From the NCBI GenBank assembly GCA_038209275.1, contig JBBQXW010000098.1, forward strand, positions 1 to 21,357: 21,357 nt of DNA, written 5' to 3'. Positions 13,810 through 21,357 of this stretch are shown here, one piece after another. The position numbers were made by a program, and so were the translations under genes. This DNA is from L227-5C sp038209275. GTDB lineage: Bacteria > Chloroflexota > Chloroflexia > Chloroheliales > Chloroheliaceae. Below the pieces are notes generated by a model. It did no database searches and had not been told where the DNA came from. It saw nothing but the letters and a program-made list of their open reading frames with translations. The stretch's first letter is position 1. Each line of letters starts with the position of its first letter.

Positions 13810-16800
13810 TCTTTATTACGCTTGTTCGCTTTCGCGCCGGTTTCGCGGAAGGCGGCGACTTCATCTACCCGCAGCGAAATGATTTTGGAAATGCTATCCG
13901 CGCCCATTGAAACGCCGTAGATGGTGCGGGCCGACTCGATAGTTCCCCGGTTGTGGGTGATGACGATAAACTGAGTGTTTTCCGAGAGTAGCTTCAAGGT
14001 CTGGCAGAAGCGATTGACGTTGGCTTCATCCAGCGCCGCATCAACTTCGTCCAGCACACAGAAAGGGGTTGGGTTCACTTCGAGCAGGGCGAAGAGCAGC
14101 GCGACAGCGGTCAGAGCGCGTTCGCCGCCACTGAGCAGGGCCAGAGCTTGCTGGCGTTTGCCGGGCGGCTGGGCGATAATTTCGATGCCGGTATCGGCTA
14201 AATTATCGGGCGTGGTCAAGGTCAGTTTAGCCGTACCGCCGTTGAAAAGCAGACCAAAATATTTCTTGAAATGCTCGGCGACTTGCTCAAACGTGGCAGC
14301 AAAGCGGCTCTGAGTCAGCACGTCCAGTTGCTTTATCAGGGCGCGGAGCGAGGCGGCGGTATCCTGCAAATCGGTTAGCTGTTCGCTCAGGAAATCGTGG
14401 CGCTGTTTGGCCTCGCGGAACTCCTGCATCGCCAACGGATTGACTATCCCGATGCGCCGGAGTTTGCCGCGCAACTGCTCGACCTTTTCGTAATTCTTCT
14501 GGGCCTCACGCTCGTCCATGCCCAGCAATTCTTGCCACTGCGAAGGGTCAGCGATAACTTCGGCGCGGGCCGCTTCTTCACCGCGGCTTGCCCCGAAAGA
14601 CGGCGCAAGGTCATCGGCGGCGCGCTGTTGAATATTTTCGAGTTCGCTTTCAGCCCGTTGTGTTTCTAGCGCGGCCCGGCCATGTGCGCCTTCCAGCGCG
14701 AGTTGGGCGCTACTTAGCTGACCCCAGCGCTGTTCGCGTTCGGCCTGACCCTTTTCCAGTTCGGCTAGTTCTAGCTCAAGCGGCGCAATAGATGCGCGCA
14801 ATTCTTCCAGCTTGCTCGAAACTTCGTGCAATTCCAGTTCGGCGGCGTTCAGGCTGGTTTGCAGTTCGCGTCGGCGCTCGTCAACCTGGCCTAATTGGGT
14901 CTGGCGGGAAGCAATTTGCTCTCGCAAACGTGCCAATTCGCTCTTTGCCAGCCGCAAATTAGCTTCACTATTCTTGAGGCGCTGCTCGGCAAGCGCGGCG
15001 GCAGTACGCAAGGCCGCCAGCTTTTCGCGTTCCTCGTTTTCGGCGGCTTGCGCTTGCCACATTGCCTCGCTTAGTTGCTTGATTGCTTCCTGCGCCAGTT
15101 CGCGCCCGGCTTCGGCTTCGCGTTTTTCGCCGTCCAGCGCTTTTTCGCGCTCGTCCAGGCTGGTACGTTCCCGCGCCAACCCTTGATTATTTTCTTCGCG
15201 CAAACGCAACTCGTCCGCCAATCGGTCAGCCTGGGCGCGTAGAGAAGCCAGCTTTTCACGGGCCTGTTGCTGCTGCCGCCCGATTTGCTGCGCCTCGCGC
15301 TCAAGTTCTTGCTGCTGCTGGCGCACCTGAGTTTGAGTAGCTTGCTGTTGTGAAAGCGTCGCCGCTTCCTGCTGGGTTTGCTTTTCCAATCGGGCTACTT
15401 CTTGCGGCAATTCGCGCAATTCGCGTTCGCGCATCAGCACGCTGCCCTCGGCCCGTTCCTTTTCTTTGCCGGAGGTGCCGCCCGTAACCGCGCCACCGCT
15501 CCGCACAATTTCGCCGCCCAGCGTTACTGCCGTCCAGCCACCCGCCAAATCCTTTAAAATCGCCCGCGCCCCGCGCAAATCTTCGCAAACTACTACCCGG
15601 CCCAAAAGCTGCTCGTAAACCACCCGGTAACGCTCGTCAAAGCGAATCAAATCCACCGCTACGCCTTTAACACCGGGACGATTGACGATTGACGATTGAC
15701 GATTGTTGCCGCGCTGGTCAGAGCCGCGCAAGCTGTCGAGGGGGAGGAAGGTGGCGCGACCCGCTCCGGCGGATTTCAGGAAGGCAATCGCGGCTTCGGC
15801 ATCAGCCCATTTTTCGACCACGATGTCCTGCAAATGCCCGCCCAGCGCGGTTTCGATAGCCAGTTCCAGTTCGGCGGGCGCTTCGAGCAAATTAGCGACC
15901 AGCCCAAGCACCCCTTCCAGGTGCGGGCCACGTCCAGCTTGTGATTGGGTCGTCGCTTGCATCACGCTCTTTACGCCGCCATATAATCCGGCGAAACTGC
16001 CCTGCAAGCGTTGCAGCAAATCGAGGCGGGCGCGGGCGGTGTCGCGTTTGGAACGAATTTCGCCAATGGAGCGCTCGGTGCGCCGGATTGCTTCGGTAGC
16101 TTCGGTCAGGGCCAGTTCAAGGGCTTTGCGGCGTTCGCTCAGTTGGGCGCTCTGTTTATCGTGGTCGCCGACGGTACTATGGGCAGTAGCGATTTGCCCT
16201 TCCAGTTCAGCCTGACGGGTCAGGGCAGTCTGGCGGGCCTGATTATATTTTTCTTCCTGCCGCGCCAGTTCCGCCCGACGCTCGTTTAGTTGCCCGGTAC
16301 GGATTCTGACGTTTTCGAGCTGATTATTCAGGCGCATCACATCTTCGCGCCGTTTCGCCAGCGTTTCCTCGGCGGTACGGGCGGCTACCGCTTTTTCTTT
16401 GAGGGCGGCTTCCTGTTCAGATTGGCGCTGATTTTCGCCGCTCTGCTCGGCCTGTACCGCCTCAAATTCGCGCTCCATTTCGGTCACGCGGCGGGTAGCA
16501 CTTTCCTGACCCACCTGCAAATTCACCAGTTCCTGACTTTGCGTTTCGTGCTGCCTTAGTAGCCCGTTCAAGCGTTCCTGGTCAACCGCCACTTGCTGTT
16601 GAAGTTGTTGGGCGCGAGTATGTAAGCTACTACTTTCGTGGTGGCGCTCGGCTAACCAGTTGCGCCGCTCATTCTGGACGGCGCGGGCGGTTCCCATCTC
16701 ATCCTGCAAAGCTTCCAATCCGGCTTTGCTCCGGCTAAGAGCAGTTTCGGCCTGCGCTTCGGCTTGCCGGGCCTGTTCCAATACTTCAAGCGCCCCCTGC

Positions 16801-17492
16801 CAGCGATGGGCATAATGGCGCTTGAGGTGAATCTGCAACTCTTCTTGCAGCGCGTAAAATTCTTCAGCCTGTTTCGCGTGCCGCTCTAATCCCTTGAGGC
16901 GCGGCGTGAGTTCGCCCAATAAATCGGTGACACGCAGCGAATTTTCTTCGGTTTTGTTCAGGCGCGACTCGGCTTCGGCCTTCTTCAAATTGTAACGCCC
17001 AATATCGGCGGCATCCTCGAAAAGCCCGCGCCGCTCTTCCGGCTTCTGGCTGAGGGCCGCGTCTACCATCCCCTGCGTAATCACAGTGTAAGCCTGGGAA
17101 AGTGGCATCAAAGCTTCGGCAACATCTTTCAGGCGCACCCGGCTTTTGTTAATGTAGTATTCGTTCTCGCCAGTACGATAGGCGCGCCGGGTAATCGTCA
17201 CTTCGCTGAAATCAAGCGGGAGTTTGCCATCGCTATTGTCAAACGTAATGCTGGCCTCGGCATAGCCCATGGCTGGTTTGAGGCTGCTGCCTGCAAAAAT
17301 AACGTCTTCGGTCTTGCGTCCGCGTAGCACCGAATATTTCTGTTCGCCCAACACCCAGCGAATCGCGTCGGCAATATTGCTCTTACCGCTCCCGTTCGGC
17401 CCGACCACCGCTGTCATGCCCTCGTCATACAAAAATTCGGTTTTATTAGCGAAGGTTTTGAACCCCTGCACTTGCAGCCGTTTGAGATACAT
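13791..17492 (-). CDS. smc: chromosome segregation protein SMC
   Basis: A 1233-residue SMC ATPase, the core of the bacterial condensin that organises and segregates the chromosome. It has Walker A GPNGSGKS (31-38), an N-terminal coiled coil to about 500, a hinge domain at about 510-690, a second coiled coil to about 1030, then the signature LSGGER (about 1119) and Walker B CVLDEVDAALD (about 1144). The length is typical. I chose the ATG at 17492 (MYLKRLQVQGFKTF) because it has a GGGGAGAGG site and matches the family start. An upstream extension to 17585 is encoded by repeat DNA. A fourfold heptamer is inserted in the hinge-coding part. The C-terminal VSSF and the stop come from another repeat. 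ScpA and ScpB genes are not in the window. Confidence 0.97.
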   Translation of the reverse strand: MYLKRLQVQGFKTFANKTEFLYDEGMTAVVGPNGSGKSNIADAIRWVLGEQKYSVLRGRKTEDVIFAGSSLKPAMGYAEASITFDNSDGKLPLDFSEVTITRRAYRTGENEYYINKSRVRLKDVAEALMPLSQAYTVITQGMVDAALSQKPEERRGLFEDAADIGRYNLKKAEAESRLNKTEENSLRVTDLLGELTPRLKGLERHAKQAEEFYALQEELQIHLKRHYAHRWQGALEVLEQARQAEAQAETALSRSKAGLEALQDEMGTARAVQNERRNWLAERHHESSSLHTRAQQLQQQVAVDQERLNGLLRQHETQSQELVNLQVGQESATRRVTEMEREFEAVQAEQSGENQRQSEQEAALKEKAVAARTAEETLAKRREDVMRLNNQLENVRIRTGQLNERRAELARQEEKYNQARQTALTRQAELEGQIATAHSTVGDHDKQSAQLSERRKALELALTEATEAIRRTERSIGEIRSKRDTARARLDLLQRLQGSFAGLYGGVKSVMQATTQSQAGRGPHLEGVLGLVANLLEAPAELELAIETALGGHLQDIVVEKWADAEAAIAFLKSAGAGRATFLPLDSLRGSDQRGNNRQSSIVNRPGVKGVAVDLIRFDERYRVVYEQLLGRVVVCEDLRGARAILKDLAGGWTAVTLGGEIVRSGGAVTGGTSGKEKERAEGSVLMRERELRELPQEVARLEKQTQQEAATLSQQQATQTQVRQQQQELEREAQQIGRQQQQAREKLASLRAQADRLADELRLREENNQGLARERTSLDEREKALDGEKREAEAGRELAQEAIKQLSEAMWQAQAAENEEREKLAALRTAAALAEQRLKNSEANLRLAKSELARLREQIASRQTQLGQVDERRRELQTSLNAAELELHEVSSKLEELRASIAPLELELAELEKGQAEREQRWGQLSSAQLALEGAHGRAALETQRAESELENIQQRAADDLAPSFGASRGEEAARAEVIADPSQWQELLGMDEREAQKNYEKVEQLRGKLRRIGIVNPLAMQEFREAKQRHDFLSEQLTDLQDTAASLRALIKQLDVLTQSRFAATFEQVAEHFKKYFGLLFNGGTAKLTLTTPDNLADTGIEIIAQPPGKRQQALALLSGGERALTAVALLFALLEVNPTPFCVLDEVDAALDEANVNRFCQTLKLLSENTQFIVITHNRGTIESARTIYGVSMGADSISKIISLRVDEVAAFRETGAKANKRNKEKVSSF
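15677..15704. repeat. in-frame heptamer array inside the smc hinge
   Basis: Four perfect GACGATT units (28 bp) lie within the smc coding region. On the minus strand they encode NRQSSIVNR at residues 597-605. The segment falls in a variable hinge loop between FLPLDSLR and GVKGVAVDL, and the reading frame is kept. Confidence 0.9.
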
Positions 17493-17520
17493 CCCTGGTT
17501 TGCCTCTCCCCGTGAATAGT

Positions 17521-17640
17521 AATTTTGAATTTTGAGTTTTGAATTTTGAATTAGGAACGTAACACAGATGAACACAGATGAACACAGATTAACACGGATG
17601 ATTTTAAATAATTCAAAACTCAAAACTCAAAATTCAAAAC
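17521..17640. repeat. composite heptamer-decamer-heptamer element upstream of smc
   Basis: Four heptamers (AATTTTG, AATTTTG, AGTTTTG, AATTTTG; 17521-17548), four decamers (AACACAGATG twice, AACACAGATT, AACACGGATG; 17561-17600) and four inverted heptamers (ATTCAAA, ACTCAAA, ACTCAAA, ATTCAAA; 17611-17638). The layout and length equal those of the element at 13691-13809, with a different heptamer sequence. It lies between the smc leader and the stop codon of the upstream gene, leaving 3 bp on that side. Confidence 0.88.
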
Positions 17641-17643
17641 TAT

Positions 17644-18198
17644 TTAAAGCGTTTTGACCACTTCCGCGCCGCGTAATTGATAGCCTGATTGAGTGAACAG
17701 GGCGCTGTCCCAATCTTTCTCGCCGCCGGGCGCGATGGTGCAGATTTCGCGTGCGCCCTGGCTACGGGCCAGTTTTTCGGCTTCGCCTAAAAGTTCGGCG
17801 GGAATACCCCAGCCTTCGTAGCCGTTTTCGGTGTGACAATCGAGCAATTTGAACGAGCCGTTTTGCATATCGGCTTTAATCCGGGCCAACTCACGCGCCC
17901 CCCAAAAGCACAATATTTGAAAAGCCGGATGGTTAGCTACCGCGTTCGGCCCGGAATTATCTTCGGCCCGCAGCGCCAATCGCCGCCCGATGTTATCATT
18001 AAAAATGCGTTCCGTCCCGGCGATACGGTACATATCCCTGCGCTCTTTGTTCTTGCTCTCGACCAACGCTTGCTCGGCGGCTTCGGCTTCGGCCTCTTTC
18101 CGGCTCATTTTGCGCTTGGTCGGTACGCCCCAGGCTACATCTTCCTCTGCCACCGACGCGCCACTTTCTTTATCTTTCTTCTTGAAGAAATTGAACAT
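17644..18198 (-). CDS. hypothetical protein, GNAT-like C-terminus
   Basis: A 184-residue protein. The N-terminal 60 residues are highly charged and probably disordered or helical (FNFFKKKDKESG, KRKMSRKEAEAEAAEQ). Residues 65-184 look like a divergent GNAT fold: a strand-helix pattern, EAEKLARSQGAREICTI (137-153) and a final SALFTQSGYQL (165-175), as in acetyltransferase C-termini. However, the acetyl-CoA loop motif is not clear, so activity is doubtful. The ATG at 18198 has GAGGAG about 9 nt upstream. It lies directly upstream of smc on the same strand with a composite repeat between, and may be co-transcribed with it. I cannot assign a role. Confidence 0.8.
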   Translation of the reverse strand: MFNFFKKKDKESGASVAEEDVAWGVPTKRKMSRKEAEAEAAEQALVESKNKERRDMYRIAGTERIFNDNIGRRLALRAEDNSGPNAVANHPAFQILCFWGARELARIKADMQNGSFKLLDCHTENGYEGWGIPAELLGEAEKLARSQGAREICTIAPGGEKDWDSALFTQSGYQLRGAEVVKTL

Positions 18199-18506
18199 GC
18201 AAAAAACTCCTCTATATTAATTCAGGATTTTCACTTACATCTCGGCTAATGAACTAAAACCGAATAATTCTGCTATCGGCAATGGTTTTCGTAGGGGCGA
18301 ATCGCATACGCCCTTGAACACAGTGCCGGGTCTGAAGGGCGTATGCGATTCGCCCCTACCTTGTCCCGGTTTTTTTGTTAAACTCATAAACCTGAAGAGT
18401 TCACTATAGTAATACTTCAGGCTATGTCTAACCCCGTTCACCTTGTCGCTCAACATGGTGCGGTTCTATATCTGAAATAAATTCTGCTTTACCTCAATTA
18501 AATTTT
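18199..18506. other. intergenic region between HEAT protein and smc cluster
   Basis: About 308 bp without a supported gene. It holds a dispersed hairpin repeat (18291-18359) and a smaller CCTGAAG/CTTCAGG hairpin (18391-18421) that could be a weak terminator for the HEAT gene, although no U-run follows it. A 73-codon minus frame here runs through the hairpin repeat and is not credible. I see no clear promoter for the 17644-18198 gene. Confidence 0.5.
18291..18359. repeat. dispersed hairpin repeat, copy 2
   Basis: Perfect 25-bp inverted arms (18291-18315 and 18335-18359) start GTAGGGGCGAATCGCATACG and enclose 19 bp beginning GAACAC. It is the same element as at 3498-3567, with a diverged loop. 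Conservation of the arms but not the loop suggests that the stem is the selected or mobilised part. Confidence 0.88.
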
Positions 18507-19187
18507 TTACCATTCCTCAAGAATACGCTTTATAGCTGAACCAGCCACATCTTTCATTGTTACGTCCTGATAATCCTCTTTACCTTTGACACCTTCCCAA
18601 ATTCGGGCATCATCGGTTTTTTGTGCTAATTCCAGGGCTGGTATGGCACTTTTATCCCCAACCTTTCCTAACATTAGTCCCGCGTACTTACGAACTTGAA
18701 CTGACCTGTCTTGAAGAGCTTTGATAAGAAACGGAATAGCCCTAGCGCCACCCGAAACACCTATAGCTTCAGCCGCATATTTACGAACTTCACTATCTTC
18801 ATCATTAAGCATTTCAGTAAGGTTCTCAAAGGCCGCCGCCTGAGTTCTTAGAACATAAACTGCACTCTTACGCACTCCTTTATCTTCATCTTTCAAAGCG
18901 TTAACAAGGAAAGGCAAGGCAATTTTAGCATGGCCTAGCCAGGCTAAAGAAAGTGCCGCCCGGTCACGTACTCTGGCATCTTCATCCTGGAGGGCTTCTA
19001 TCAAAGGTTGTGCTGGGACGTGAATAGGAATGTCAGTTAGTATGCCCATGCCTTCAGCCGCCTTAAAGCGGTTCTTTGTATTTTTGCTCTTTATAGCACG
19101 CAAACACCACTGTAAAGATAGCCAGCCAATGAATTTAAATAACCCCATAACGATTTTATTAGCTATTGCTTCAAATTTAGTAGCCAT
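18507..19187 (-). CDS. HEAT-repeat protein
   Basis: A 226-residue protein. After an N-terminal helical region (1-50, partly hydrophobic around MGLFKFIGWLSL) come four to five HEAT repeats of the PBS-lyase type at a 29-32 residue period. They are marked by DARVRD (70-75), DKGVRK (102-107), DSEVRK (131-136) and VQVRK (163-167). Such alpha-solenoids bind proteins; a few act as phycobilin lyases, but nothing here indicates that. The ATG at 19187 (MATKFEA) has an AAGG site upstream. A TTG at 19205 is an alternative with no ribosome binding site. It is downstream of the M28 peptidase gene on the same strand, about 90 bp away. Specific partner unknown. Confidence 0.88.
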   Translation of the reverse strand: MATKFEAIANKIVMGLFKFIGWLSLQWCLRAIKSKNTKNRFKAAEGMGILTDIPIHVPAQPLIEALQDEDARVRDRAALSLAWLGHAKIALPFLVNALKDEDKGVRKSAVYVLRTQAAAFENLTEMLNDEDSEVRKYAAEAIGVSGGARAIPFLIKALQDRSVQVRKYAGLMLGKVGDKSAIPALELAQKTDDARIWEGVKGKEDYQDVTMKDVAGSAIKRILEEW

Positions 19188-19276
19188 TAATTCATGCCTT
19201 ATCAAATGAGGAAAACTATAAGCGCTCCAACCCTTCCTACATGAAGGCGATAGTTAAGGCAAAATCTCTAGTTGCG

Positions 19277-21187
19277 CTAGTTATTACTCTGGTAGCGCCA
19301 GCTATAGTAGTGCAGACCGACGTTGCCCATTTCGACGCGGAAGGCGCTGTCGTTGGCGGGGTTGTAGGTCAGGACGCGGCGCTCGAAAAGCTGGACTAAG
19401 ACATTTTGCTCTTTTCCGGCGATGCGGGTATGCACCCAGTAAGGCTCAGTGATGGGAAAGCCCACCGTGTCGAGCCAGTCGAAGATTTTGCCATCCGTAT
19501 ATTTATCGTTAATCGGGTCGTAGATGCGGCCCTGGGATTGAAACCAGTTCCAGAATACATCAGGAATATTGTGGCCCGTGTTCGGGATGTAAGCGACGTT
19601 GCGGGCATAGCTGGCTAAAGCGTTATTTGTCCCGACCCGCTCGCTCTTGTCAAGCGTGGCAGAAATGGCGGCGGTGGGATTATCGGCGGCAGCGCCGCGC
19701 TCGATTAAAGCTTTGAAGCTGGCGTAGGTTGGCGAGTCGGGATTTTGGCCTTGCTGGTTCGGGTCGCCCGCTACTGGCACTTGCGAAGGGGCAAACTCGA
19801 TAAATTTGCTATCGCCAAGTTGCAGCGCGCCCGTCGCCAGTTCCCGCACCAGCAACCCGTTGGTTACGTTGGCTTTAATTGGGTTGGTCAACTCCATACG
19901 GGCCTTATCAAAATAAGCCACTTGACGCTTGCCGCCCGGCGCATCTTCATACGGTTCTTCGATTAGCTGGTTCGGGCGTGGCCCCCATAGCCAGCTTCGT
20001 CCGGCACTCTCGCCTGTTTCCGAACCGACCAGCACCGGGCGGTCAGCCCGACTCCAGTTGCGCTCGAAAAGCGGATTCAGGTTGGCAAAGAAGCGGTTGG
20101 GCTGCGGCCCGGCCTTAATTCCGACAATCGCCAGCGCAACACGGGCCGAATCTGCCATCAGCGCCGGGTCAAGCCGCATCGAGCCGTCCGGGTTATTGAG
20201 GGTATCGCCGGGAGTGTGGTAGCGCGGGTCTGCCCCGGCAGCGTCGGCTACGTCTTCGGTCAGGAAAATTGCCGCCCCTTTGTTGGCCCGCCAAAAAGAA
20301 GAATGGTCGCTTTGGCGGTTGGGGTCGCGGCTGACCGGGAAGAGGTCGCCAATAGTGTAGGTGTTGTAGCGTGCGCCGGGAGCATATTTTGCCGCAATGT
20401 CGCTGCCTTGCCGGGCCAAATCGAGCGATGCGCCGGGCTGTGCCACCGCCCAAACTTTGCCGTTGCCCTTCTGCGTGCTGTAACCGACCATATCCAGATT
20501 TATCACTGCGCCAATTGGCAAGCCGTTCGGGTTGACTGCTTTATTACTGTCAAAACTTTGCACAAAATACTCGCTGCCCAGATAGCCAAATTCTTCGCCG
20601 TCAAAAAAGACCAGTTCAATATCATCGCTGAAGCGGGTGCGGTTCTGCCCGAAAAGCCGGGCCAATTCCAGCAATACCGCCACGCCACTGCCGTTGTCAT
20701 TTGCACCGGGCGCGTTAGCGTCGCACTGCGGTGGGAAGAAACGGTTGGGGCTGGAGTCATAGTGAGCGGTTAGCATGTGAACCGCACGCGGGTTAGTACC
20801 GGGAATACGCACGACCACATTTTGCAATTTAGAAACCCGCAAGCCCGGCGCATTACTGGTAAAGCTTTGCATGATAGGTGTCAGGTTTTGCGCCCGCACC
20901 CGCTCCTGAATAAGATTAGTCGCGTCATCGTGGGTCGGCGCGTTCATGCAGCGCGAGAAACGGGTCAATCCGGCGACCTCACGTACAATATTATCGGCAG
21001 AAATCGAAGCGGTTATATCTTTCAGGCCGGGAAAAGTATCCTCAGCCGCAGAATTATTCAGGGTTGATTCGCCAGCTTCGATACGGGCCAGCACTGGCGC
21101 AGGTGTAAAAGCAACGAGTAGCTGGCAGAGCAACAAAATTACTAATCCAAAAAAAGCCGAGCGCGGAAAATTTAGCTTAAAAAACAT
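19277..21187 (-). CDS. secreted M28 family metallopeptidase with Chloroflexota-type C-terminal module
   Basis: A 636-residue zinc peptidase of family M28 (aminopeptidase Y/S type). A signal peptide or membrane anchor covers residues 8-34 (FFGLVILLLCQLLVAF, then VLA). The zinc ligands are visible: AHYDS (141-145; His142), GANDNGSG (161-168; Asp164), FFDGEEFG (194-201; Glu198 and Glu199), NLDMVGY (230-236; Asp232) and RYHTPGDT (322-329; His324). The last ~90 residues include VLVQLFERRVLTYNP and VEMGNVGLHYYSWRY, a module common in secreted Chloroflexota proteins. It probably degrades extracellular peptides. I chose the ATG at 21187 for its GGGAG site and signal peptide; the 34-residue upstream extension is promoter DNA. 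Confidence 0.94.
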   Translation of the reverse strand: MFFKLNFPRSAFFGLVILLLCQLLVAFTPAPVLARIEAGESTLNNSAAEDTFPGLKDITASISADNIVREVAGLTRFSRCMNAPTHDDATNLIQERVRAQNLTPIMQSFTSNAPGLRVSKLQNVVVRIPGTNPRAVHMLTAHYDSSPNRFFPPQCDANAPGANDNGSGVAVLLELARLFGQNRTRFSDDIELVFFDGEEFGYLGSEYFVQSFDSNKAVNPNGLPIGAVINLDMVGYSTQKGNGKVWAVAQPGASLDLARQGSDIAAKYAPGARYNTYTIGDLFPVSRDPNRQSDHSSFWRANKGAAIFLTEDVADAAGADPRYHTPGDTLNNPDGSMRLDPALMADSARVALAIVGIKAGPQPNRFFANLNPLFERNWSRADRPVLVGSETGESAGRSWLWGPRPNQLIEEPYEDAPGGKRQVAYFDKARMELTNPIKANVTNGLLVRELATGALQLGDSKFIEFAPSQVPVAGDPNQQGQNPDSPTYASFKALIERGAAADNPTAAISATLDKSERVGTNNALASYARNVAYIPNTGHNIPDVFWNWFQSQGRIYDPINDKYTDGKIFDWLDTVGFPITEPYWVHTRIAGKEQNVLVQLFERRVLTYNPANDSAFRVEMGNVGLHYYSWRYQSNN

Positions 21188-21241
21188 GTTTTCTCCCGGT
21201 TTCCAGGGTTTGCCAAAAGAATACGTCAGAACAGCTTGTAT

Positions 21242-21271
21242 ATTATAATACATTCGGACGAAAAAAGTCAG
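21242..21271 (-). promoter_or_regulatory. predicted promoter of the M28 peptidase gene
   Basis: A perfect -10 TATAAT (21242-21247) lies 18 bp from CTGACT (-35, 21266-21271) on the minus strand. The -35 box is the edge of a repeat unit (AGTCAGGAACACAGAT). The leader is about 50 nt. Confidence 0.45.
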
Positions 21272-21312
21272 GAACACAGATGAACGCAAATTAGCCAGTC
21301 AGGAACACAGAT
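21266..21312. repeat. degenerate decamer array upstream of the M28 gene
   Basis: AGTCAGGAACACAGAT occurs twice (21266-21281 and 21297-21312), 31 bp apart. Between the copies lie degenerate decamers (AACGCAAATT, then AGCC). It is of the same family as the arrays at 3877, 13731 and 17561. Confidence 0.75.
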
Positions 21313-21336
21313 TTTTTATAAGTAGAGTTTTCGTTC

Positions 21337-21357
21337 GTCATTCTGAGGTACGAAGAA
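21337..21357. repeat. left end of a MITE-like element, cut by the window edge
   Basis: GTCATTCTGAGGTACGAAG matches the left end of the element at 3623 (GTCATGCTGAGGTACGAAG) with one mismatch. The remainder lies outside the window. Confidence 0.6.

Noticed and set aside
17493..17585. N-terminal extension of SMC by 31 residues
   Set aside because: The extra residues are encoded by the composite repeat; the ATG at 17492 has a good ribosome binding site and the family-typical start.
18235..18456. 73-codon minus-strand frame
   Set aside because: It runs through the dispersed hairpin repeat and has no homology signal or ribosome binding site.
21188..21289. N-terminal extension of the M28 peptidase
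   Set aside because: It would place residues before the signal peptide and cover the predicted promoter.

Overview
The window looks like a stretch of a Chloroflexota (green non-sulfur) chromosome with moderate to moderately high GC. The evidence is a secreted M28 peptidase ending in a C-terminal module (VQLFERRVLTYNP ... VEMGNVG ... HYYSWRY) that I know mainly from Chloroflexota, KLC-like TPR and HEAT repeat proteins, a DUF5682 protein, and many short dispersed intergenic repeats. I cannot name the genus. I see no rRNA, tRNA, transposase gene or CRISPR array.

Layout. (1) 1-936: a partial open frame at the left edge, a probably 5'-truncated TPR gene, and a nested-palindrome repeat. (2) 937-3453 (-): an orphan DUF5682 gene. 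(3) 3454-3978: half a kilobase of repeats (heptamers, a 70-bp hairpin, MITE-like ends, decamers), ending in a clear terminator. (4) 3979-8713 (-): an alpha/beta hydrolase under a promoter with two tandem operators, a WS/DGAT acyltransferase, a GNAT acetyltransferase, a phasin-like protein with four 48-49-residue repeats, and an SDR reductase. Together these suggest a neutral-lipid (triacylglycerol, wax ester or PHA) storage locus. (5) 8842-9965 (-): a small four-helix membrane protein and a TMEM175-type K+ channel. The channel promoter lies in a perfect 46-bp palindrome. (6) 10350-12924 (+): malQ, an ANT(2'')-like nucleotidyltransferase and an unknown 131-residue protein, closely spaced. (7) 13005-18198 (-): a SEC-C zinc-motif protein, smc, and a small GNAT-like protein. 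smc is bracketed by two similar ~120-bp composite repeats and carries a fourfold heptamer inside its hinge-coding region. (8) 18507-21187 (-): a HEAT-repeat protein and the secreted M28 peptidase.

The most unusual signals are the phasin-like repeat protein beside WS/DGAT, the 46-bp palindrome at the TMEM175 promoter, the tandem operators at the hydrolase promoter, and the heptamer/decamer repeats that abut or enter genes. Several of these repeats supply a stop codon, a start codon or a -35 box. Repressor-type operators are present but no repressor gene is, so any cognate regulators must be encoded elsewhere.
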